From Burkholderiaceae bacterium (lineage in GTDB: Bacteria > Pseudomonadota > Gammaproteobacteria > Burkholderiales > Burkholderiaceae_C): a stretch of 9,968 bases of DNA. The DNA lies in the NCBI GenBank assembly GCA_017853735.1, contig JAFMJA010000084.1, positions 1 through 9,968 of the forward strand. Direction: 5' to 3'. Made by a program: the position numbers and the translations under genes. A model generated the notes under the pieces. That model saw nothing but the letters and a program-made list of their open reading frames with translations, was not told the DNA's origin and searched no databases. Below, piece by piece: positions 1 to 7,037 of the stretch (position 1 is its first letter; each line of letters begins with the position of its first letter).

Positions 1-1209
1 CTGGGCAATCCAGCCCACGGTACGAGCGAGGGCAAAAATTCCGGTGAACAGGTTGACCGGGATGCCGATGGCACGTTGCACAATGCCCGAATAAAAATCC
101 ACATTGGGATAGAGCTTGCGCTGGACAAAATAATCATCCTCGAGTGCAATCTTTTCAAGAGCCATGGACAATTTGAAGAGTGGGTCGTTTTCCAGGCCCA
201 ATTCGGTCAGGACTTCCTTGCAGGTCTCCTGCATCAATTTGGCGCGCGGATCGTAATTTTTATAGACCCGGTGGCCAAAGCCCATCAGGCGCACGCCAGA
301 GTTTTTGTCCTTGACCTGGTTCATGAATTCGCCGACCTTCGCCACCCCTCCATTGGCCTGGAGTTCCTCAAGCATATTGAGGCAAGCCTCATTGGCGCCG
401 CCATGGGCAGGTCCCCACAGGCAGGCTACCCCAGCGGCAATGGCGGCAAAAGGGTTGGTACCCGAGGAGCCGCAAAGGCGCACGGTGGAGGTGGAGGCGT
501 TTTGTTCGTGGTCAGCATGCAGAATGAAAATGCGGTCCAGGGCACGCTCGAGCACTGGATTGACCTTGTAGTCCTCACAGGGCGTGCCAAACATCATGCG
601 CAGGAAATTGCCAGCGTAACTGAGCTCGTTACGAGGGTACATATAGGGCTGGCCAATCTTGTATTTGTAGGCCATGGCCACCAGCGTCGGCATCTTGGCG
701 ATCAGCCGGATGGCGGAGATTTCCCTGTGTTCTGGATTGTTGATGTCAGTGCTGTCGTGGTAGAAGGCCGACATGGCTCCTACCAACCCGGTCAGTACCG
801 CCATCGGGTGGGCATCGCGTCGAAAGCCACGCAGGAAAAACTGCAGCTGCTCGTTGACCATGGTGTGACTGATCACGCGCTTGGTGAAATCAGCTTTTTG
901 TTCTACGTTGGGCAGATCACCGTAAAGCAGCAGGTGACAGGTTTCCAGGAAATTGCACTGGGTGGCAAGTTGCTCGATGGGGTAGCCGCGGTAGAGCAAC
1001 TCACCCTTGTCGCCATCAATGTAGGTGATGGAAGACTGGCATGAAGCCGTTGAGAGAAAGCCCGGGTCATAGGTGAACATGCCAGACTGACCGTAGAGCT
1101 TGCGGATGTCAATCACATCCGGGCCGATACTGCCCTGGTAAACAGGCAAGTCAATACTGGGGGTGCCGTTGCTGAACGACAGGGTGGCCTTGTTGTCGGC
1201 AAGTTTCAT
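1..1209 (-). CDS. gltA: Citrate synthase, type II (C-terminus cut off by window edge)
   Basis: Condenses acetyl-CoA and oxaloacetate to citrate in the cytoplasm, the entry step of the TCA cycle. Reading the minus strand from the ATG at 1209-1207 gives 403 uninterrupted codons to base 1; full-length family members have about 430-435 residues, so roughly 30 C-terminal residues lie outside. Hallmark motifs are present: LHADHEQNAST (first His at about residue 231), GPAHGGANEA (catalytic His about 269), GFGHRVYKNYDPRA (His about 313) and YPNVDFYSG (catalytic Asp about 371); these match E. coli His264, His305 and Asp362 for the last three. The start is supported by AAAGGA five bases upstream. The ATG overlaps the sdhE stop in an ATGA arrangement, so translation is probably coupled and the gene is the last visible member of the sdh operon. 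The family assignment is certain. Confidence 0.97.
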   Translation of the reverse strand, partial: MKLADNKATLSFSNGTPSIDLPVYQGSIGPDVIDIRKLYGQSGMFTYDPGFLSTASCQSSITYIDGDKGELLYRGYPIEQLATQCNFLETCHLLLYGDLPNVEQKADFTKRVISHTMVNEQLQFFLRGFRRDAHPMAVLTGLVGAMSAFYHDSTDINNPEHREISAIRLIAKMPTLVAMAYKYKIGQPYMYPRNELSYAGNFLRMMFGTPCEDYKVNPVLERALDRIFILHADHEQNASTSTVRLCGSSGTNPFAAIAAGVACLWGPAHGGANEACLNMLEELQANGGVAKVGEFMNQVKDKNSGVRLMGFGHRVYKNYDPRAKLMQETCKEVLTELGLENDPLFKLSMALEKIALEDDYFVQRKLYPNVDFYSGIVQRAIGIPVNLFTGIFALARTVGWIAQ

Positions 1210-1490
1210 GGTTGTCCTTTCATTTTCAACATATCCAGGACCTCACGTACCTCCACGCGGTCCAGGGTGGAATCCACCAGCTCCAGCGGCTTGCGACCTA
1301 GCTGTAAATCCAGCAAGTCGTTGTCACTGAGCTCCATCAAGGCAGTCAGCCCACCAGCCTGACGCACAGTCAGCGTGTCTTCATATTTTTGGAAGAAACG
1401 CTCGATGAACAAATCATTTTCCAGCAAGCCCCGACGGCACCGCCACTTCAGCCTGCTCAGACCTTCAGAATCAATCAAAGTGTCGTTCAC
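1206..1490 (-). CDS. sdhE: FAD assembly factor SdhE (succinate dehydrogenase flavinylation)
   Basis: A 94-residue protein of the SdhE/YgfY (Sdh5) family, a small helical factor that helps attach FAD covalently to SdhA. The signature RGxxE appears as R20-G-L-L-E24 near the N-terminus, preceded by SRLKWRCRR, and the acidic LMELSDNDLLDL stretch follows at about residues 51-62, as in the family. Length is typical. The start is GTG (1490-1488), with only a weak purine stretch (AGAGA) upstream, and no in-frame ATG precedes the RGxxE motif. It begins 20 bases after the sdhB stop and its TGA overlaps the gltA ATG by four bases, so it sits inside the sdh-gltA operon. That position next to its client SdhA supports the function. 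The family is secure; the exact start is less so. Confidence 0.93.
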   Translation of the reverse strand: MNDTLIDSEGLSRLKWRCRRGLLENDLFIERFFQKYEDTLTVRQAGGLTALMELSDNDLLDLQLGRKPLELVDSTLDRVEVREVLDMLKMKGQP

Positions 1491-1510
1491 TTCAGGTCTC
1501 TGGTCAGGCT

Positions 1511-2215
1511 TCAGATCGCCCTGGCCAGCATCATGTCCTTGATCTTGCCAATTGCCCGGGTCGGGTTAAGCCCCTTTGGGCAGACATCAACGCAATTCAT
1601 GATGGTATGGCAACGGAACAGGCGGTAGGGATCCTCCAGATTATCCAGGCGCTCGCCAGTGGCCTGGTCGCGGCTGTCGGCGATGAAGCGATAGGCTTGC
1701 AGCAACCCAGCAGGGCCGACAAATTTGTCTGGATTCCACCAAAAGCTGGGACAGCTGGTGGAGCAGCTGGCACACAGGATGCACTCGTACAAGCCGTTCA
1801 GCTCTTCGCGCTCCTCGGGTGTCTGCAGGCGCTCTTTTTCTGGGGGCACGGTGTCGTTGATGAGATAGGGCTTGATCGAGTGGTATTGCTTGAAAAACAA
1901 GGTCATATCCACGATCAGGTCGCGTATCACTGGCAGTCCTGGCAAGGGCTTCAGCACGATGGTCTCGGGCAATGTGCGCAGGTTGGTCAAGCAGGCCAAG
2001 CCGTTTTTGCCATTGATGTTCATCGCATCCGAGCCGCACACGCCCTCGCGGCAGGAACGACGGAAGGATAGTGAAGGGTCGAGGGCCTTGAGCTTGATCA
2101 GCGCATCGAGCAACATGCGTTCATGGCCATCGAGCTCAACCTCCAGGGTCTGCATATAAGGCTTGGCATCGGTATCGGGATCGTATCGGTAGATCTTGAA
2201 CGTGCGTTTTTGCAT
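1511..2215 (-). CDS. sdhB: Succinate dehydrogenase iron-sulfur subunit
   Basis: A 234-residue electron-transfer subunit of complex II, carrying electrons from the SdhA flavin to quinone. The N-terminal ferredoxin-like domain has the [2Fe-2S] ligands C55, C60, D63 and C75 (CREGVCGSDAMN...C), using the Asp variant seen in E. coli SdhB. The C-terminal domain has CILCASC (C145, C148, C151) plus C212 for [4Fe-4S], and C155, C202 and C208 for [3Fe-4S]. The PSFWWNP segment supplies the quinone-site tryptophan region. Length matches the family. The ATG at 2215 follows sdhA by a 69-base gap, the second largest in this operon; upstream is a weak AAGAG about ten bases from the start. No alternative promoter or terminator was recognised in that gap. 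Confidence 0.97.
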   Translation of the reverse strand: MQKRTFKIYRYDPDTDAKPYMQTLEVELDGHERMLLDALIKLKALDPSLSFRRSCREGVCGSDAMNINGKNGLACLTNLRTLPETIVLKPLPGLPVIRDLIVDMTLFFKQYHSIKPYLINDTVPPEKERLQTPEEREELNGLYECILCASCSTSCPSFWWNPDKFVGPAGLLQAYRFIADSRDQATGERLDNLEDPYRLFRCHTIMNCVDVCPKGLNPTRAIGKIKDMMLARAI

Positions 2216-2284
2216 GATGGGTTCACTCTTAGGGTTCTGGTCCGGCGGGGAATAAGGGGTGGAGAAGTTAGCCTCGGCGAAATC

Positions 2285-4093
2285 TTAGAAGGTACGAACT
2301 TTGGGCGGGACCGACTCAACCGTCAATGGCTGAAGATTGACCGGCTTATAGCTCAGACTGTTATTGGCGCTATGCCAAAGAGAGTGCTTCATCCATTCCT
2401 TGTCATTGCGCCCAAGAGGGAATTCGGCATCATCCGCGCCACGCTCATAGTCCTCGACGGTGTGCGCTCCACGGCACTCCTTCCGTGCGGCTGCTGAAGT
2501 CATGGTGGATTGAGCCGCTTCGATCAGGTTTTCCACCTCCAGAGCTTCAATGCGCGCAGTATTGAAAACCTTGGATTTATCCTTCAGCGAAATATGGCCC
2601 ACCCGCTCGCGGATCGCGTTGATTTTGCTGACCCCCTCCTGCATGCTGGCTTGCGTTCGAAACACACCGGCGTGCTGCTGCATGGTGGTGCGAATATCAC
2701 CCGCGACATCCTGAGAGTATTCGCCGGAGGTACTGGTATCGAGTCGGCTTAGACGGGCCCGGCTGAGATCGCTGGCGTTCGCCGGGAGTGTTTTGTGGGC
2801 TTTGTTGGCCTGGTTGTAGGCAACAATGTGGTTGCCGGCTGCCTTGCCAAAAACTATCAGATCCAGCAAAGAGTTGGTGCCCAGGCGATTGGCGCCATGC
2901 ACGCTGACACAAGAGCACTCACCGACCGCATACAAGCCATTGACGACACCTTGACCGCCCTGGCCATCCGGTACCACGACCTGGCCATTGATATTGGTGG
3001 GGATACCGCCCATCTGATAGTGAATGGTGGGGACGACCGGAATCGCCTCGCGAGTGATGTCGACATTGGCAAAATTGATGCCGATTTCGAACACTGAAGG
3101 TAGCCGTTTATGGATGGTGTCAGCGCCCAGGTGGTCTAGCTTGAGTAACACGTAATCCTTGTTGGGTCCGCAGCCGCGACCCTCCTTGATTTCCTGGTCC
3201 ATGCAACGGGAAACAAAGTCGCGGGGCGCCAGATCCTTGAGGGTCGGTGCATAACGCTCCATGAAGCGTTCGCCCTGGTTGTTGAGCAGAATTGCGCCCT
3301 CACCACGACAGCCCTCGGTCAGCAGTACGCCAGCGCCTGCGACGCCTGTAGGATGGAATTGCCAGAACTCCATATCTTGCAGGGGAATGCCGGCTCGCGC
3401 AGCCATTCCAAGCCCGTCACCCGTGTTGATAAAGGCATTGGTGGAGGCGGCAAAAATTCGACCAGCACCTCCGGTGGCCAATAGAACGGTTTTGGCCTGC
3501 AGAATATGCAGATCGCCCGTTTCCATTTCCAAGGCAGTCAGGCCAACGACATCACCATCCGCGTCACGGATCAGGTCCAGTGCCATCCATTCCACAAAAA
3601 ACTGGGTACGCGCGGCCACGTTTTGTTGGTAAAGGGTATGGAGCAGGGCATGACCGGTGCGATCAGCTGCAGCGCAAGCACGTTGAACTGGCTTTTCACC
3701 ATAATTCGCAGTGTGTCCCCCAAAGGGTCTTTGGTAGATGGTTCCGTCAGGATTGCGGTCAAAGGGCATGCCCATGTGTTCCAGCTCATAGACCACTTTG
3801 GGTGCTTCACGGCACATGAACTCGATTGCATCCTGGTCGCCCAACCAGTCTGAACCCTTGACCGTGTCATAAAAATGATAGTGCCAGTTGTCTTCGGACA
3901 TATTGCCCAGGGAGGCGCCAATGCCGCCCTGCGCGGCGACTGTATGGGAACGGGTAGGGAAAACCTTGGAAAGGACCGCCACATTGAGGCCGGCTCGGGC
4001 GAGTTGCAAGGAGGCGCGCATGCCGGCACCGCCGGCCCCGACGATCACGACATCAAACTTACGTTGAGACACAGATTGCGAGGAATAAGACAT
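2285..4093 (-). CDS. sdhA: Succinate dehydrogenase flavoprotein subunit
   Basis: The 602-residue catalytic subunit of complex II, oxidising succinate to fumarate on the cytoplasmic face of the membrane. The dinucleotide-binding GAGGAG lies at residues 19-24. The SHTVAAQGG motif places the covalent FAD attachment at His50 (E. coli His45). Active-site residues line up: His247 in FHPTG, Arg291 in APRDFVSR (proton shuttle, E. coli Arg286), His358 in HYQMGGIPT and Arg403 in GANRLGTNS. The C-terminus ends in PPKVRTF, usual for the family, so the gene is intact. Its ATG shares one base with the sdhD stop (TGATG), and a GGAG lies six bases upstream of it inside sdhD, so coupled translation is likely. 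The client-specific factor SdhE is encoded downstream in the same operon. Confidence 0.98.
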   Translation of the reverse strand: MSYSSQSVSQRKFDVVIVGAGGAGMRASLQLARAGLNVAVLSKVFPTRSHTVAAQGGIGASLGNMSEDNWHYHFYDTVKGSDWLGDQDAIEFMCREAPKVVYELEHMGMPFDRNPDGTIYQRPFGGHTANYGEKPVQRACAAADRTGHALLHTLYQQNVAARTQFFVEWMALDLIRDADGDVVGLTALEMETGDLHILQAKTVLLATGGAGRIFAASTNAFINTGDGLGMAARAGIPLQDMEFWQFHPTGVAGAGVLLTEGCRGEGAILLNNQGERFMERYAPTLKDLAPRDFVSRCMDQEIKEGRGCGPNKDYVLLKLDHLGADTIHKRLPSVFEIGINFANVDITREAIPVVPTIHYQMGGIPTNINGQVVVPDGQGGQGVVNGLYAVGECSCVSVHGANRLGTNSLLDLIVFGKAAGNHIVAYNQANKAHKTLPANASDLSRARLSRLDTSTSGEYSQDVAGDIRTTMQQHAGVFRTQASMQEGVSKINAIRERVGHISLKDKSKVFNTARIEALEVENLIEAAQSTMTSAAARKECRGAHTVEDYERGADDAEFPLGRNDKEWMKHSLWHSANNSLSYKPVNLQPLTVESVPPKVRTF

Positions 4094-4458
4094 CAGAGTC
4101 TCCAGAGAACTTCAATAGCCCAGCCGGCGCAACCGACCAGCCAGACAATGGTGAACACCAACAAGGAAAGACGAAGCCAGACCGGTTTGATGTAATCCAT
4201 CCAGATGTCACGCACACCCACCCAGGCGTGCCAGGCCAACGCCACAATCATGGAGAAGGTGAGAAACTTCATCCACTGTGGCGCGAAAATTCCGGCCCAG
4301 CTTGGGTAGTCAATTGGCCCTTTGATGAGCAATACCTGGACGAGGACTGCCAATGTGTAAAGGGCCATCAGAACGGCAGTGGCACGTTGGACGATCCAGT
4401 CGCGTAACCCGTAGTGGGCACCAACGACAATGCGTTTGGATCCGTAGTTGACAGACAT
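4093..4458 (-). CDS. sdhD: Succinate dehydrogenase membrane anchor subunit
   Basis: A 121-residue integral membrane protein of complex II that, with SdhC, binds heme b and the quinone. Three hydrophobic segments are visible at about residues 26-46, 62-82 and 96-117. The WHAWVGVRDIWMDYIKP segment contains His77, aligned with the heme ligand His71 of E. coli SdhD, and Tyr89, aligned with the quinone-site Tyr83; the 12-residue spacing is the same. Start ATG at 4458 has AGGA eight bases upstream. The gene is 48 bases downstream of sdhC and its TGA overlaps the sdhA ATG by one base. Anchor subunits diverge quickly, but motif plus position makes the call firm. Confidence 0.95.
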   Translation of the reverse strand: MSVNYGSKRIVVGAHYGLRDWIVQRATAVLMALYTLAVLVQVLLIKGPIDYPSWAGIFAPQWMKFLTFSMIVALAWHAWVGVRDIWMDYIKPVWLRLSLLVFTIVWLVGCAGWAIEVLWRL

Positions 4459-4506
4459 TTGAGTTTTCCTGGTCCTAAAAGTGGGGCGATAAAGAATGGG
4501 CTCGCG

Positions 4507-4947
4507 TCAATACAAATTGAATAGTTTGGCACCGAGCAGAACGGTAGTCAGCAGGCTGAGCACCAGGGTCAGGAGTGCCGAGTTCCTGCCAAATTCCTTG
4601 GTCACTGCGTGGGCGGCATCCATCACCAGGTGACGTAGTCCGGCGATCAGATGGTGAAGGAAAGCCCAGATCAGAGCCAGGGCAAGCAGTTTGAAAATAG
4701 CGCCGGGCAGGCCCAGAGCGCCTTGGCTGAACACAGCGCTCAGTCGAGCGTGCGAGTATTCGGAGGACACAGAAAGGTCAAATGTCCAAACCACCAGGGG
4801 CAAGAGAAAGAAGATCAGTGCGCCACTGATGCGATGCAGGATGGAAACCCATCCGGCCAGTGGCAAGCGATAGCTGGGCAAGTCGCTCAAGGCGTTGATA
4901 TTGCGGAATTCGGTGCGAGACCTGGTTGGAGTGGGCTGCGATGTCAT
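4507..4947 (-). CDS. sdhC: Succinate dehydrogenase cytochrome b556 subunit
   Basis: The large membrane anchor of complex II, 146 residues from the ATG chosen here. The SILHRISG motif gives Ser35 and Arg39, matching the quinone-binding Ser27 and Arg31 of E. coli. HHLIAGLRH gives His99, matching heme ligand His84, with the second His (106) at the same seven-residue distance. Three membrane segments run at about residues 36-56, 84-104 and 122-142. The reading frame is open further upstream to a TTG at 4980 and another ATG at 4956. I prefer 4947-4945 because GAGGA sits about ten bases before it but only two bases before the 4956 ATG, and because the resulting N-terminus (polar, then RxEFRNINAL) looks like known homologues. 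It is first of the sdh genes, about 128 bases after the regulator gene. Confidence 0.93.
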   Translation of the reverse strand: MTSQPTPTRSRTEFRNINALSDLPSYRLPLAGWVSILHRISGALIFFLLPLVVWTFDLSVSSEYSHARLSAVFSQGALGLPGAIFKLLALALIWAFLHHLIAGLRHLVMDAAHAVTKEFGRNSALLTLVLSLLTTVLLGAKLFNLY

Positions 4948-5075
4948 GGCGGGCATTTCCTCACTGGATTTCAGTGACAATTGATCTTCGAAAGGCCGAT
5001 TCTAGGGCCATGAATACCCCCGGAGGGGATGGCGGAAGTCGCTCTGGTGTTTTGCATCTCGTTAAGAACCTCAGT
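4948..5075 (-). promoter_or_regulatory. sdhC leader / regulator-sdhC gap with two inverted repeats
   Basis: This 128-base gap between the regulator gene and sdhC is the longest in the left arm. Read on the minus strand it contains GCCAT...ATGGC arms (5033-5007) enclosing CCCC-TCC-GGGG, with an unpaired GTATTC on one side. A second inverted repeat TCACTG-AAATC-CAGTGA (4977-4961) touches the GAGGA ribosome site of sdhC. There is no T-run after either, so neither resembles an intrinsic terminator. A TAGAAT -10-like hexamer (5004-4999) has no good -35 partner. Whether sdh has its own promoter here or is read through from the regulator cannot be decided from sequence. Confidence 0.35.
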
Positions 5076-5879
5076 TCAGTTCAAGTCGTTTCGGTAGTGG
5101 TGACTATCGGTCAAATAAAGTCCACGTCGCAATTCCATGGGTAGATCGTTGTAGGTGTAAGCAACCCGTTCCACACTGAGCAAAGGCGTAGCCAAGTCGA
5201 TTTTTAGCAAACCGGCCTGCTCAGGATCGGGCAGGACAGCACGAATTTTTTCCTCGGCTCTCACCATGCGAACGCCAAACTCGGTTTCAAACAAGGCGTA
5301 CATCGGACCCCGATACTCACGAAGCCGCTCCGCAGTGAGGCCCTTGAAGGGAGAGGCTGGCAACCAAAGATCCTCCAGGATGGTGGGGCGAGCGGCGAAG
5401 GAAAGGACCCGGCTTACCTGCAACACGCTGTCACCGCCACGCAAGTCCAGCAAACGGGCTATCGAAGCAGGGGCACGCAACCTTTTGCAGTCGATGATGT
5501 CACGGGTGGCGGGCAACTCTCCGGCCAGTTCGCCCTGGTCAGGCCTGAGGTGCAAAAAACGATACTGAACGCGCTGCTCGGCGTGGGTTGCAACAAATGT
5601 CCCCTTGCCTTGTCGGCGCAGCAGGAGATTTTCGGCAGCAAGTTCATCGATAGCCTTGCGCACTGTTCCCTGGCTGACTCGGTAGCGCACCGCCAAATCC
5701 ATCTCGCTGGGAATCACTTCGCCTGGCCGCCATTCCCCACTTTGCAGGCTTTGCAGAATAAGGTCCTTGATCTGGCGATACAGCGGGCTGAAAGCTGGAG
5801 TGGCTCCGATGGGGCGTGGGTTTTCCAGCCGGCCGGTCTCGGTTTTGGTATTTTCGGCGGGTAGCTGATCGGAAGTCAT
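5076..5879 (-). CDS. GntR-family transcriptional regulator, HutC type (UTRA domain)
   Basis: A DNA-binding regulator of 267 residues from the start chosen. The N-terminal winged helix begins at PLYRQIKDLI (about residue 32); the PSEMDLA turn is at 57-63, the recognition helix VSQGTVRKAIDEL at 68-80, and the wing RRQGKGTFV at 89-96. The rest fits a UTRA ligand-binding domain, ending with the ERVAYTYNDLPMELRRGLYL strand pattern seen in HutC members. The frame stays open to an ATG at 5918, which would add 13 residues, but that codon lies at or before the predicted transcription start and inside a palindrome, so the ATG at 5879 is preferred; its ribosome site is weak either way. It heads the sdh-gltA operon and faces mdh, so it probably regulates both arms and itself. 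The ligand is unknown; a TCA-cycle acid or acyl-CoA is only a guess. Confidence 0.9.
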   Translation of the reverse strand: MTSDQLPAENTKTETGRLENPRPIGATPAFSPLYRQIKDLILQSLQSGEWRPGEVIPSEMDLAVRYRVSQGTVRKAIDELAAENLLLRRQGKGTFVATHAEQRVQYRFLHLRPDQGELAGELPATRDIIDCKRLRAPASIARLLDLRGGDSVLQVSRVLSFAARPTILEDLWLPASPFKGLTAERLREYRGPMYALFETEFGVRMVRAEEKIRAVLPDPEQAGLLKIDLATPLLSVERVAYTYNDLPMELRRGLYLTDSHHYRNDLN

Positions 5880-5917
5880 ACCTTGGCATGGAGGGGGCAG
5901 CGGACGTTGACCAATCA

Positions 5918-5933
5918 TATCTTATATAAGATA
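5918..5933. promoter_or_regulatory. Perfect 16-bp palindrome, candidate operator of the GntR-type regulator
   Basis: TATCTTATATAAGATA reads identically on both strands. It lies between the two divergent transcription units, next to the regulator gene, where autoregulatory GntR operators are commonly found. It covers the predicted -10 region of the regulator-side promoter and ends ten bases before the predicted mdh -35. The symmetry is seen directly; binding by the adjacent regulator is inferred from position. No second copy was found elsewhere in the window, including ahead of sdhC. Confidence 0.7.
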
Positions 5934-5952
5934 GAAGATTAATTGATTTCAA
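5923..5952 (-). promoter_or_regulatory. Predicted sigma70 promoter for the regulator-sdh-gltA unit
   Basis: On the minus strand TTGAAA (5952-5947, five of six consensus bases) is followed after 17-18 bases by TTATAT/TATATA (5929-5923) inside the palindrome. Transcription would start near 5916-5917. The weak point is the -10, which is AT-rich but not close to consensus. Repressor occupancy of the palindrome would block this promoter directly. Confidence 0.45.
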
Positions 5953-5971
5953 GCTGTTTTCGCGCTACACT
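5943..5971 (+). promoter_or_regulatory. Predicted sigma70 promoter for the mdh-acnB unit
   Basis: TTGATT (5943-5948) and TACACT (5966-5971) are separated by exactly 17 bases, each matching four of six consensus bases. The start would fall near 5978, giving a leader of about 72 bases to the mdh ATG. That leader contains an imperfect hairpin (5992-6009, one bulged base, TCTTC loop) of unknown meaning. The -35 overlaps that of the opposite promoter by two bases. Confidence 0.45.
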
Positions 5972-6050
5972 CGCCAGTTCAGTTTGACCTAGCCAAGCTC
6001 TTCGCTGGCCCTGGTCGACCCTTAGCATCAATCTCGCCCTGGAGCCTCAA

Positions 6051-7037
6051 ATGAGTAAAAAGCCTGTCCGAGTTGCCGTCACCGGAGCCGCTGGCCAAAT
6101 TGGTTATGCCTTGCTGTTTCGCATTGCGGCGGGTGAAATGCTGGGCAAGGACCAGCCGGTCATCCTGCAATTGCTGGAAATTCCGGATGAGAAGGCGCAA
6201 AAGGCGCTCAAGGGCGTGATGATGGAGCTCGACGACTGCGCCTTTCCTTTGCTGGCTGGAATGACGGCGCATAGTGATCCCATGACGGCATTCAAAGATG
6301 CCGATTACGCCTTGTTGGTGGGATCGCGCCCACGCGGGCCAGGCATGGAACGCGCTGAACTTTTGTCCATCAACGGTCAGATATTCATTGCCCAGGGCAA
6401 GGCCCTCAACGCAGTGGCCAGCCGAAATGTCAAGGTGCTGGTGGTTGGCAATCCGGCCAACACCAACGCTTATATCGCCATGAAATCTGCGCCGGATCTG
6501 CCGCGCAGGAACTTTACCGCCATGTTGCGCCTGGACCATAACCGGGCTTTGTCGCAGATTGCGGCCAAGATCGGGCAGGCGGTTGCAGATATTGAGAAGT
6601 TGTGTGTCTGGGGCAACCACTCTCCCACCATGTACGCTGACTACCGCTTTGCCACTGTCAAAGGCGCTAGCATCAAGGACATGATCAAGGACCAGGTCTG
6701 GAACGAAACGGTCTTCTTGCCCACAGTGGGTAAGCGCGGCGCAGCCATCATCGAAGCGCGTGGCCTGTCCTCTGCTGCCTCGGCTGCCAATGCTGCCATT
6801 GATCACATGCGCGACTGGGCGCTTGGAACCAATGGTAAATGGGTCACCATGGGTATCCCTTCGGATGGACAGTACGGCATTCCTGCCGACATCATGTTTG
6901 GCATGCCGGTGGTTTGCAGCGCCGGCGAATACAAGGTGGTGGAAGGGCTGGCCATCGATGATTTCAGCCGCAAGTGCATCGACAAAACCCTGGCTGAACT
7001 TCAGGGCGAACAGGACGGGGTTAAGCACCTGCTCTGA
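6051..7037 (+). CDS. mdh: Malate dehydrogenase (NAD-dependent)
   Basis: Oxidises malate to oxaloacetate with NAD in the cytoplasm. The 328-residue protein belongs to the LDH/MDH superfamily branch of cytosolic-type malate dehydrogenases common in betaproteobacteria. The NAD-binding loop TGAAGQIGYALL is at residues 11-22. Substrate-binding arginines occur in SRPRGPGMERAELL (Arg95, Arg101) and LRLDHNRA (Arg165). The catalytic Asp162/His190 pair is in LRLDHNRA and WGNHSPTMY. Length is normal and nothing is missing. GGAG lies six bases before the ATG. The gene leads the plus-strand unit, and its TGA overlaps the next start by one base (TGATG). Its product oxaloacetate is the substrate of the citrate synthase encoded on the opposite arm. 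Confidence 0.97.
   Translation: MSKKPVRVAVTGAAGQIGYALLFRIAAGEMLGKDQPVILQLLEIPDEKAQKALKGVMMELDDCAFPLLAGMTAHSDPMTAFKDADYALLVGSRPRGPGMERAELLSINGQIFIAQGKALNAVASRNVKVLVVGNPANTNAYIAMKSAPDLPRRNFTAMLRLDHNRALSQIAAKIGQAVADIEKLCVWGNHSPTMYADYRFATVKGASIKDMIKDQVWNETVFLPTVGKRGAAIIEARGLSSAASAANAAIDHMRDWALGTNGKWVTMGIPSDGQYGIPADIMFGMPVVCSAGEYKVVEGLAIDDFSRKCIDKTLAELQGEQDGVKHLL

Noticed and set aside
76..1044. 322-codon open frame on the plus strand opposite gltA
   Set aside because: It lies wholly antisense to a clear citrate synthase with all catalytic motifs; its translation shows no recognisable domain and it has no ribosome site. It is a by-product of codon bias.
1607..2497. Plus-strand open frames (1607-2071, 2123-2497) opposite sdhB and the end of sdhA
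   Set aside because: Both are shadows of genes with full iron-sulfur and active-site motifs; they have no start signals or family resemblance.
4945..4980. TTG start at 4980 for sdhC
   Set aside because: It would place the GAGGA ribosome site inside the coding region and add 11 residues ahead of a normal SdhC N-terminus.
6013..6020. GGTCGACC 8-bp palindrome in the mdh leader
   Set aside because: Short palindromes of this size occur by chance, there is no second copy, and it does not resemble the operator at 5918.
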